This document shows positions 1 to 6,104 of a stretch of 6,819 nt of DNA, one piece after another. This DNA comes from Gammaproteobacteria bacterium (GTDB lineage Bacteria > Pseudomonadota > Gammaproteobacteria > Thiohalospirales > Thiohalospiraceae), in assembly GCA_011322575.1 (NCBI GenBank), contig DRMK01000272.1, positions 1 to 6,819 of the forward strand. The letters run 5' to 3'. Each line of letters opens with the position of its first letter. Positions within the stretch are counted from its first letter, which is position 1. A program made the translations under genes and the position numbers. The notes below the pieces were generated by a model, which saw nothing but the letters and a program-made list of their open reading frames with translations, was not told where the DNA came from and did not search any database.

Positions 1-2
1 CG

Positions 3-980
3 CTGTTCAATACCGATCGCATAGATCATCTTTATCAGGATCCGCACGTAGCGAACCAGAGATTCATTCTCCACTACGGCGATCTGACCGACTCCACCAA
101 CCTTATCCGCATAATCCAGCAGGTACAGCCGGACGAAATCTACAACCTGGCGGCGCAGAGCCATGTACAGGTGTCGTTCGAAGCGCCCGAATATACTGCG
201 GACTCCGACGCAGTGGGAACACTCCGGATTCTCGAGGCGATCCGGATCCTGGGTCTGGAGAACAAGACCCGCTTCTACCAGGCATCCACCTCCGAGCTGT
301 ACGGCAAGGTGCAGGAGATCCCCCAGACCGAGACCACGCCGTTCTATCCGCGCTCCCCTTACGCGGTAGCCAAGATGTACGCCTACTGGATAACGGTAAA
401 CTACCGTGAGGCTTACGGGATCTATGCCTGCAACGGGATCCTGTTCAACCACGAATCCCCCCTGCGCGGCGAAACCTTCGTGACCCGCAAGATCACCCGT
501 GGCATGGCGCGTATCAAGCTGGGTCTGCAGGAGTGCCTCTACCTGGGCAATCTGGACGCCTTGCGCGACTGGGGACACGCACGGGACTACGTAGAGATGC
601 AGTGGCTAATGCTGCAACAGGAGCAACCCGATGACTTCGTCATCGCCACCGGCAAACAGTATTCGGTACGCCAGTTTGTGGAGGCCTCCGCCAGAGAGCT
701 CGGCATAAAGATCTCCTGGAAAGGAGAGGGGATCGACGAAAAGGGCTACGACAGCAGGAGTGGCAAATGCATCGTGGCGGTGGATCCCCGCTACTTCCGC
801 CCCACCGAGGTGGACACTCTGCTGGGCAATCCTGCCAAGGCCAAGGAGAAGCTGGGCTGGGAACCACGCACCTCCTTTGAGGATATGGTTTCGGAGATGG
901 TGCGCGAGGATCTGGCCAGCGCCGAGCGGGACAGCCTCTGCAAGAGCGCCGGCTACCGGATCTTCAACTACAACGAATAG
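3..980 (+). CDS. gmd: GDP-mannose 4,6-dehydratase, 5' end missing
   Basis: Converts GDP-D-mannose to GDP-4-keto-6-deoxy-D-mannose in the cytoplasm, the first step towards GDP-L-fucose and related 6-deoxyhexoses. The frame is open to the left edge. The 325 visible residues start at LFNTDRIDHLYQDP, which matches the E. coli enzyme from about residue 37, so only the N-terminal Rossmann glycine motif lies outside the window. The extended-SDR catalytic set is present in this partial numbering: Thr96 and Glu98 in STSELYG, Tyr120 and Lys124 in SPYAVAK (equivalent to T132, E134, Y156 and K160 of E. coli Gmd). The family blocks NGILFNHESP, RGETFVTRKITR, LGNLDALRDWGHARDYV and VDPRYFRPTEV are also intact. 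A GTG at 171 would give a shorter ORF, but homology clearly runs upstream of it, so that is not the start. The stop is TAG 978-980, 7 nt before fcl, which uses the product of this enzyme. Confidence 0.97.
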   Translation: MFNTDRIDHLYQDPHVANQRFILHYGDLTDSTNLIRIIQQVQPDEIYNLAAQSHVQVSFEAPEYTADSDAVGTLRILEAIRILGLENKTRFYQASTSELYGKVQEIPQTETTPFYPRSPYAVAKMYAYWITVNYREAYGIYACNGILFNHESPLRGETFVTRKITRGMARIKLGLQECLYLGNLDALRDWGHARDYVEMQWLMLQQEQPDDFVIATGKQYSVRQFVEASARELGIKISWKGEGIDEKGYDSRSGKCIVAVDPRYFRPTEVDTLLGNPAKAKEKLGWEPRTSFEDMVSEMVREDLASAERDSLCKSAGYRIFNYNE

Positions 981-987
981 AACCGCC

Positions 988-1947
988 ATGTCCCGAAAAG
1001 CCGTCGACTTCCATCCGGACAAGGATTCGAAAATCTTCGTAGCTGGCCACCGGGGCCTGGTGGGCTCCGCCATCGTACGCAGCCTGCAAAGGCGGGGTTA
1101 TAACAACATATTGACCCGCACCCGGCAACAGCTGGACCTGGCCGACGGCCAGGCGGTAGCCAGCTTCTTCGCCGAACAGCGCCCGGATTGCGTGATAGAC
1201 GCAGCAGCCAAGGTAGGCGGGATCCACGCCAACGACAGTTATCCGGCGGAGTTCATCCGTGACAACCTGTTCATCCAGAACAACCTGATCGACAACGCCT
1301 GGCGCTTCGGGTGCAAAAAGTTCGTATTCCTGGGCTCCACATGCATCTACCCCCGAATGGCCCCCCAGCCACTCAAGGAGGAGTACCTACTCACCGGTCC
1401 CCTGGAGCCCACCAACGAGTGGTACGCCATCGCCAAAATTGCCGGCATCAAGATGTGTCAAGCCTACCGCAGGCAATACGGTTTCGACGCCATATCCCTG
1501 ATGCCCACCAACCTGTACGGCCCCGGCGACAACTTTGATCTGGAGAACTCGCACGTTCTCCCGGCCCTGATAAGTAAATTCCACGAGGCCCGGCAGGCGG
1601 GACAACCGCAGGTGGTGATATGGGGCACCGGCAAGCCGAGGCGGGAGTTTCTCCATGTGGACGACATGGCCGACGCCACGGTATTCCTGATGGAGAGCTA
1701 CTCAGAGGAGCAGATAGTCAACGTGGGTGTCGGCCAGGACATCAGCATCGGCGAGCTGGCCGGGTTGGTGAAAGAGATAGTAGGTTATCGGGGCAGCATC
1801 GTGTTCGACACCACGCGGCCCGACGGCACACCGCGCAAATTGCTGGATATCTCCAGGCTGGCTGCGCTGGGGTGGCGGGCCTCCATACCGTTGGAGGAGG
1901 GAATAGAATCCACTTACCGCTGGTATGTTCAAAACCGGGCAGCTTGA
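988..1947 (+). CDS. fcl: GDP-L-fucose synthase (epimerase/reductase)
   Basis: Also called wcaG. This bifunctional NADPH-dependent enzyme epimerises C3 and C5 of GDP-4-keto-6-deoxymannose and then reduces C4 to give GDP-L-fucose. The product is 319 residues, close to the 321 of E. coli Fcl. The nucleotide-binding motif GHRGLVG is at 20-26. The catalytic residues expected for the family are all visible: Ser117 and Cys119 in GSTCIYP, Tyr146 and Lys150 in YAIAK, and His189 in NSHVLPAL. Each sits 10 residues later than its E. coli counterpart, because the N-terminus carries about 10 extra residues. The frame is open upstream to 760, but that part overlaps gmd in another frame. ATG 988 follows the gmd stop by 7 nt and gives a normal N-terminus. 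No good Shine-Dalgarno precedes it, so translation may be coupled to gmd. Strong family match; the gmd-fcl order is the usual one. Confidence 0.96.
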   Translation: MSRKAVDFHPDKDSKIFVAGHRGLVGSAIVRSLQRRGYNNILTRTRQQLDLADGQAVASFFAEQRPDCVIDAAAKVGGIHANDSYPAEFIRDNLFIQNNLIDNAWRFGCKKFVFLGSTCIYPRMAPQPLKEEYLLTGPLEPTNEWYAIAKIAGIKMCQAYRRQYGFDAISLMPTNLYGPGDNFDLENSHVLPALISKFHEARQAGQPQVVIWGTGKPRREFLHVDDMADATVFLMESYSEEQIVNVGVGQDISIGELAGLVKEIVGYRGSIVFDTTRPDGTPRKLLDISRLAALGWRASIPLEEGIESTYRWYVQNRAA

Positions 1948-1995
1948 CAAAATCCACCAGGTTCGTCGCCAGAGAAGCATCCATTTTTCCAGGGC

Positions 1996-2829
1996 ATGAA
2001 GCAGAAACCAGCCGAAGGCATGCTGCGAGATTCCATTCTGGTGGTAGCCCACCCGGATGATGAAGCCCTGTGGTTCAGCTCTATTCTCGACAGGGTAGGA
2101 GAGATCGTAGTCTGTTTCCTGGGCTCGAGAACAAATCCGGAATGGAAGGCCAGGCGGGAACGCTGCATGGCGGCCTATCCCCTCGACAACATCTGCACCC
2201 TTGGCCTGGAACAGGCCGGGGTATTCAACAGCGCAGATTGGCGGGAAGGAACGACTTCCTCCTTCGGCATGGAAATACAGAAAAGCGGACCGGCACGCGA
2301 TCACTATATGGAAAATTTCCGCCGGTTGAAATCCCTTCTGGAACGCAAACTGGAAGGCCGCCACAACGTGTTCACGCACAACCCTTGGGGCGAATATGGT
2401 CATGAAGAACACGTACAGGTTTACCGGGCCGTAAAAGAGCTGCAGGAGCAGCAAGGGTTTGATCTTTGGTTCACCAACTGCTGCAGTAACAGATCATACA
2501 ATCTCATGCTGACCCACATAGCAGGATTCGATACGGAATACGTAACCCTGCCCGCTAACAAAAAGCTTGGTGAAGCGGCCAGGTCCCTGTACCAGAAGCA
2601 TAACTGCTGGACATGGTACGACGATTACTGCTGGTTCAGCGAAGAGTCCTTCATGAGGGACAGGAAACTTGCGGAGCATGAAGAAGATCCCGGTTACGGG
2701 CGCATCTTCCCGCTCAATTTCATAAAGATGGAGATCGGCGACGGTAGCAAAACCAAAGGAGAAGAAACCTCCCTACTGGGAAGGATTGGCGGCAAACTGC
2801 GGCGAATAGGGGAAGCGGTTGGCAGATGA
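1996..2829 (+). CDS. PIG-L/LmbE family zinc-dependent deacetylase
   Basis: A 277-residue protein of the PIG-L (LmbE-like) family, whose members remove N-acetyl groups from GlcNAc-type sugars or other amides using a metal ion. The hallmark AHPDDE is at 18-23. By analogy with MshB, His19 and Asp22 bind zinc and Asp21 is the general base. The second motif, GHEEH, supplies His136 and His139 (the MshB H144/H147 pair), so the active site looks complete. The part from 159 to 214 is rich in Cys and aromatics (TNCCSN at 160-165, CWTWYDDYCWF at 204-214). The last ~18 residues form a basic amphipathic stretch (LLGRIGGKLRRIGEAVGR) that could touch the membrane. ATG 1996 is 48 nt after fcl; ATG 2020 (Met9) would put AHPDDE at the more usual depth, and neither has a well-spaced ribosome site. 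The 3' end overlaps the next gene by ATGA. The substrate is unknown; a glycan or glycolipid intermediate of this cluster is the reasonable inference. Confidence 0.88.
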   Translation: MKQKPAEGMLRDSILVVAHPDDEALWFSSILDRVGEIVVCFLGSRTNPEWKARRERCMAAYPLDNICTLGLEQAGVFNSADWREGTTSSFGMEIQKSGPARDHYMENFRRLKSLLERKLEGRHNVFTHNPWGEYGHEEHVQVYRAVKELQEQQGFDLWFTNCCSNRSYNLMLTHIAGFDTEYVTLPANKKLGEAARSLYQKHNCWTWYDDYCWFSEESFMRDRKLAEHEEDPGYGRIFPLNFIKMEIGDGSKTKGEETSLLGRIGGKLRRIGEAVGR

Positions 2830-4004
2830 GAAAGAGGCTCAACAAACTACTGCGCCGGTTGGGCTACGAACTGAATATATACCAGGGCGAACCCGGATAC
2901 GATGACAGCTGCGTATCACTGAAAACCGAAGGAGATCCGAAGGGAAACGTCCTTATCGCCTTCATCATCGAGCCATTTCTGGTAAAGGATGAAAGCTCCA
3001 TATCCAGCACCCACCAGCACGATTTGGTCTCCTTTATCATGGCCAAGGTGTTTTTACAGTATGGCTACAACGTGGATGTCATCGACTACCGTAACGACCA
3101 GTTTGTTCCAGACAAGAAATACACCTTTTTCGTTTCGGCCCGCACCAACCTGGAGAAGATCAAGCGCAGACTGAACGAAGACTGTACCGTCATCGCCCAC
3201 CTGGACACCGCCCACTACCTATTCAACAATATGGCTGCATACCAGCGCTTGCTCGACGTGCAGAGAAGACGAAAGGTGACTATCGTCGGCAGAAAAAACG
3301 TGGAACACAATCTGGCCATCGAGCACGCCGACTTCGCTACCGTCATGGGCAACCGTTTTACCGTGGACACATACCGCTACGCGGGGAAACCACTCTATCC
3401 GCTATGGGGTACCAGCCGGCATCAGTATCCCTGGAACGATGCCAAGGATTTCGAGCGCTGTAGAAACCGTTTTCTGTGGCTGGGCAGCAGCGGCATGGTG
3501 CACAAGGGATTGGATCTGGTGCTGGAAGCATTTACCTCGATGCCAGACCTCCACCTGACCGTATGTGGGCCGGTAAACAAAGAGCGGCAATTTGAACAGG
3601 CCTATGAGAAGGAGCTGTATCATACTTCCAACATTCACACCGTAGGCTGGGTGGACATCGGCAGCGACGAATTTCTCAAGATTGCTGCCGACAACGTGGC
3701 ACTGATCTACCCCTCCTGCGCCGAAGGCAAGTCCGGAGCGGCCCTTACCTGCATGCAGGCGGGGCTAATCCCCATCCTGAGTTACGAATCCGGGGTGGAT
3801 GTAGAGGATTTCGGCATAATCCTGGAGAACTGCTCCGTTGAAACCATCACATCCACCATTACCATGGTTGCCAAGCTCCCCACCAGGGAACTCGCACAGC
3901 GGGCCAAAAAAACTTGGCAACACGCGAGAAAATACCATACCGGGGAGAAGCTGGAGGAGCAGTACCGGGAGATCATCGGGGAGATCATTGAGCGTATCCG
4001 ATAG
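2826..4004 (+). CDS. GT-B fold glycosyltransferase (family 1/GT4-like)
   Basis: A 392-residue protein that fits a cytoplasmic, membrane-associated glycosyltransferase moving a sugar from a nucleotide donor to a polysaccharide intermediate. The C-terminal half has the GT-B signature: a strand and loop FLWLGSSGMVHKGLDLVLEAF at about 216-236 (the position of the family GxxxxxKG motif), then TVCGPVN, HTVGWVD, and the donor-site segment IYPSCAEGKSGAALTCMQAG at about 294-313. In that segment the first acidic residue of the EX7E motif is Glu300, but the position of the second is Thr308. The N-terminus (MRKRLNKLLRRLGYELNIY) is a strongly basic amphipathic helix, often seen at the start of cell-surface glycan enzymes and probably a membrane contact. 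ATG 2826 overlaps the deacetylase stop (ATGA), and AGGGG at 2808-2812 is a rather distant ribosome site, so coupling is likely. Donor, acceptor and linkage cannot be predicted. It is the last intact gene of the cluster on this strand before a 439-nt gap. Confidence 0.82.
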   Translation: MRKRLNKLLRRLGYELNIYQGEPGYDDSCVSLKTEGDPKGNVLIAFIIEPFLVKDESSISSTHQHDLVSFIMAKVFLQYGYNVDVIDYRNDQFVPDKKYTFFVSARTNLEKIKRRLNEDCTVIAHLDTAHYLFNNMAAYQRLLDVQRRRKVTIVGRKNVEHNLAIEHADFATVMGNRFTVDTYRYAGKPLYPLWGTSRHQYPWNDAKDFERCRNRFLWLGSSGMVHKGLDLVLEAFTSMPDLHLTVCGPVNKERQFEQAYEKELYHTSNIHTVGWVDIGSDEFLKIAADNVALIYPSCAEGKSGAALTCMQAGLIPILSYESGVDVEDFGIILENCSVETITSTITMVAKLPTRELAQRAKKTWQHARKYHTGEKLEEQYREIIGEIIERIR

Positions 4005-4443
4005 ATTTAGCTCTTTCGGAAAAAAGTTCTTGGACATTTCGAGCGGGATTGGCATGGTCACCAGCACACGGCAGCCACCCCTAATAAAGTGATCCATCCT
4101 GCCAGGGACGGTTGGCAGTGTTGGCGGTATCCGCGGCGCGCGAGGTGGTGGATGATATCGATATGATGCTGTTTTGCAGGAGGGCCAAGTTTTGGCTATT
4201 GACCGGACGCAGGCTAATGGGTGACCCACTTATGCCGGAAACGGAGTTCAAATAACGACCCATCGTTTCAGTCAAGTATTCGCTCCTCCATCTGGATGGC
4301 AGCGACCAGCTGACCGAGTTACGCCTGATCGCCCAACCACCCACCGGAGCTCGCTTTACTATCGAACGTCTTAGTATTAATCTATATCGCAAACCAGATA
4401 CACCGGTTCGATTTTCTAGTGGACTACGGATGGTCCTTGACTT
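4005..4443 (+). other. Intergenic stretch without an intact gene
   Basis: This 439-nt stretch separates the glycosyltransferase from the small secreted protein. I see no tRNA, intact ORF with a credible start, insertion-sequence end or clear intrinsic terminator. Hand counts over 4261-4440 give about 51% GC, lower than the genes on either side. A 6-bp inverted repeat (4099-4118) and a possible decayed frame (4091-4447) are listed separately. TTTACT at 4355-4360, with TAATCT at 4378-4383 (17-nt spacer), could be a weak sigma-70 promoter for the downstream gene, but the -10 match is poor. Confidence 0.6.
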
Positions 4444-4447
4444 ATGA
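4091..4447 (+). pseudogene. Possible relic of a decayed ORF
   Basis: One plus frame reads through this interval with a single internal stop (TAA 4253-4255). The part after that stop runs about 63 codons and looks protein-like (for example LHLDGSDQLTELRLIAQPP, then RFTIERLSINLYRKP), with alternating hydrophobic residues like a beta-rich domain. It ends at TGA 4445-4447, overlapping the ATG of the next gene as ATGA, the arrangement expected of coupled genes. It has no usable start codon: the only in-frame ATG is five codons before the end. Upstream of 4253 another frame (4165-4224) gives the equally protein-like VLQEGQVLAIDRTQANG, which would fit frameshifts in an older gene. I do not recognise the family. 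The alternative is ordinary non-coding DNA with open frames by chance. Confidence 0.3.
4099..4118 (+). repeat. Short inverted repeat (6-bp stem, 8-nt loop)
   Basis: CTGCCA at 4099-4104 is complementary to TGGCAG at 4113-4118, with an 8-nt loop. It is the clearest hairpin I see in the gap after the glycosyltransferase, about 95 nt past its stop. No T-run follows, so it does not qualify as an intrinsic terminator. It may be chance. Confidence 0.25.
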
Positions 4448-4785
4448 AGACAAACAATTTTCTACTGCTGATACTTCTTGCTGTCCTGTCTGCGGATCTC
4501 CATGCCGGAGTGAGGCTCGAGTATGATCACAAGGGATTCGTTGAGGCCTGTCTGGAGTCTGGCAATCTGTCACGCGCCGTGTGTGAATGTACCTCCAGAA
4601 AGGCTTCCCGCGAGCTCACGCCTGCTGGGTTCGAGTTTCTGGTTGCTACTTTGAGAAAAGAGAAGGACAAAACTCTCGAGCTGCGCCGCAAGCTGGAGCA
4701 GAAAGAGGTGGTGGCCGCCGGAAAATTCATGTCCCACGGCCCCGATATGTGCGCCAGGGAGCTGGGAGAAAAACCGGCTAGATAA
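4444..4785 (+). CDS. Small predicted secreted protein with four cysteines
   Basis: A 113-residue protein I cannot assign to a named family. Residues 1-21 look like a classical Sec signal peptide: Lys2, a hydrophobic core NFLLLILLAVLSA, and a likely cleavage after LHA at 21. There is no lipobox cysteine, so the mature product (about 92 residues) is probably soluble in the periplasm or exported. The mature part has four cysteines, Cys36, Cys47, Cys49 (a CxC pair) and Cys103, enough for two disulfides. Between them lies a charged, probably helical segment (about 64-90, rich in Lys, Glu and Arg). The layout F-x3-C, CxC, then F/L-rich helix and a late Cys recalls small uncharacterised periplasmic proteins of Proteobacteria. 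There is no clear ribosome site. Its ATG overlaps the stop of a possible relic frame, and its 3' end overlaps the convergent HD-GYP gene by 8 nt. Confidence 0.72.
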   Translation: MKTNNFLLLILLAVLSADLHAGVRLEYDHKGFVEACLESGNLSRAVCECTSRKASRELTPAGFEFLVATLRKEKDKTLELRRKLEQKEVVAAGKFMSHGPDMCARELGEKPAR

Positions 4786-5896
4786 GAGCAGCGGCTCCGG
4801 TGGAAGGGGGGTCGCTGAACTGCCTGGATATTTCGTGGAACTCCTCCTGCAGCTGGAGAAAACCATCCACCACCTCCGGGTCGAACTGCTTTTCCCTCCC
4901 CGCCTGGATGATCTCCACGGCGGTTTCGTGGGAGAAGGGGGGCTTGTACACCCGCTCGTTGATTAGCGCGTCATACACGTCGGCAATCGCCATCAGGCGC
5001 CCCGGCAAGGGGATATCGGTCTCTTTCAACCCCTGCGGGTAGCCACTGCCGTCCCACTTCTCGTGGTGAGTGTGGGCGATGTCGCGTGCCATGCTCAGGA
5101 ACGGAATGGATCCCGGGTGCTCCCCGTCCACCGGCAGGGCGTCACGTCCCAGGGTGGCGTGGGTCTTCATCACCTCGAACTCCTCCCTGTCCAGCCGGCC
5201 CGGTTTCAGCAGGATGTTGTCCGGGATCCCAACCTTGCCGATGTCGTGCAGGGGCGCGGACCTGAACATGGTGTCGATGTTCTGCTCGGTGAGGAACTCC
5301 CGGAAGCGGGGCCTGTCGCTGAGGTGGCGCGCCAGCAGCCGAATGTAGTGCTGGGTGCGCCGGATGTGGTTGCCGGTCTCGTGATCCCGGGTGCCCGCCA
5401 GGGCCGCCATGCCGTGGATAGCGACGTCCCGGGTCAGGGCGATCTCCAGGGTGCGCTCCGCCACCTTGCGCTCCAGCAGCTGGTTCTGATCCTTCAGGGC
5501 GTCGAGGGCCCTCTTCAGCTTCAGCTGGGTCCTGATCCGCGCCTTGATGATGGCCGGGCTGAAGGGTTTGGTAATGTAGTCCGCCGCGCCCAGCTCCAGC
5601 CCGTGCTGTTCATCCTCTACCGTGGTCTTGGTGGTGATAAAGATGACCGGGATGCTGGCGGTATCCGGATTCTCCTTGATGCGCCGGCAGGTCTCGTAAC
5701 CGTCAATGCCGGGCATCAGTATGTCCAGCAGGATCAGCTGCGGCAGCGGCGGCGTGGCAAGCCGCGCCAGGGCCTGTTCGCCGCTCTTGGCGATGAGGAG
5801 GCGGTACTCCCCCTGCAGGATCCCGATCAGGGTGTTGAGGTTGAAACGTTCATCATCCACGATGAGAATGGTGCTGCTCCGGTCAGCGTCGCTCAT
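4778..5896 (-). CDS. Response regulator with HD-GYP output domain
   Basis: A 372-residue two-component response regulator predicted to hydrolyse cyclic-di-GMP (RpfG-like architecture). The receiver domain spans about 8-125: acidic pair Asp14/Asp15, phosphoacceptor Asp58 in LLDILMPGIDGYE, Thr88, and Lys110 in TKPF. A helical linker (about 126-155) leads into the HD-GYP domain, with Glu173 and His177, the HD pair at 217-218 in LHDIGKVGIPD, His246, HTHHEKWDGSGYPQGL (HHE 277-279, GYP 285-287) and Asp306 in AIADVYDAL. Metal-binding residues and GYP are intact, so it should be active; there is no GGDEF or EAL domain. The frame is open upstream to 5986, but ATG 5896 is chosen because AGGAG (5910-5906) lies 9 nt ahead and the receiver domain then starts at a normal position. 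It follows the hybrid kinase gene by 208 nt on the same strand, which suggests a kinase-regulator pair. Its last 8 nt overlap the convergent secreted-protein gene. Confidence 0.95.
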   Translation of the reverse strand: MSDADRSSTILIVDDERFNLNTLIGILQGEYRLLIAKSGEQALARLATPPLPQLILLDILMPGIDGYETCRRIKENPDTASIPVIFITTKTTVEDEQHGLELGAADYITKPFSPAIIKARIRTQLKLKRALDALKDQNQLLERKVAERTLEIALTRDVAIHGMAALAGTRDHETGNHIRRTQHYIRLLARHLSDRPRFREFLTEQNIDTMFRSAPLHDIGKVGIPDNILLKPGRLDREEFEVMKTHATLGRDALPVDGEHPGSIPFLSMARDIAHTHHEKWDGSGYPQGLKETDIPLPGRLMAIADVYDALINERVYKPPFSHETAVEIIQAGREKQFDPEVVDGFLQLQEEFHEISRQFSDPPSTGAAALI

Positions 5897-5905
5897 GCCT
5901 TGTTG

Positions 5906-5910
5906 CTCCT
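5906..5910 (-). promoter_or_regulatory. Ribosome binding site of the HD-GYP regulator
   Basis: On the minus strand the sequence reads AGGAG, then 9 nt, then ATG at 5896. This well-placed Shine-Dalgarno decides the start against the upstream in-frame ATG at 5986, which would add 30 low-complexity residues ahead of the receiver domain. Confidence 0.7.
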
Positions 5911-5999
5911 CACTCTTTGCCGTTTTCTGCCCGGATCGAGCGGCAGATGGGCGAATCATCCCTGATTGTCCGGGTGCCCGGCGCATCCATGGCCGCTAG

Positions 6000-6036
6000 G
6001 AGGGGTTGGGCGGCCCGCCGGGGCGTTCCACCCCTC
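6000..6036 (-). repeat. GC-rich inverted repeat between the two signalling genes
   Basis: GAGGGGT at 6000-6006 is perfectly complementary to ACCCCTC at 6030-6036, a 7-bp stem. The 23-nt loop contains a smaller palindrome, CGGC-CC-GCCG at 6011-6020. It lies in the 208-nt gap after the hybrid kinase stop and about 100 nt before the HD-GYP start. No T-run follows on either strand, so it is not a standard terminator. A processing, attenuating or purely incidental structure are all possible. Confidence 0.35.
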
Positions 6037-6104
6037 AGGGACGGTTCACCTTGCCGCGATTCCGACAGATATTCCATACAATCTGATGAAGGGGGGTTCG
6101 CCGT

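Noticed and set aside
606..1073. 155-codon minus-strand ORF across the gmd/fcl junction
   Set aside because: It is antisense to two well-supported enzymes and shows no recognisable motif.
1702..2454. 250-codon minus-strand ORF across the fcl/deacetylase junction
   Set aside because: It is antisense to the catalytic parts of both genes, with no family resemblance.
4005..4045. Terminator right after the glycosyltransferase
   Set aside because: The CTTT/AAAG pairing around the A-run is too short and has no T-run on the plus strand.
4081..4392. 103-codon minus-strand ORF in the intergenic gap
   Set aside because: Ser/Arg/Ile-rich with no motif or credible ribosome site; the plus-strand frames look more protein-like. 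It cannot be fully excluded.
5063..5965. 300-codon open frame on the plus strand
   Set aside because: It lies wholly antisense to the HD-GYP regulator, whose motifs are unmistakable. Its composition (Gly, Arg, Gln, Val-rich) is that of a GC-rich shadow frame.
5897..5986. Upstream ATG start for the HD-GYP regulator
   Set aside because: The extra 30 residues are low-complexity and precede a receiver domain that normally starts at once; ATG 5896 has a well-spaced AGGAG.
6066..6085. CAGAT/ATCTG inverted repeat as an operator
   Set aside because: Only a 5-bp stem around a 10-nt AT-rich centre; this is expected by chance and no regulator points to it.
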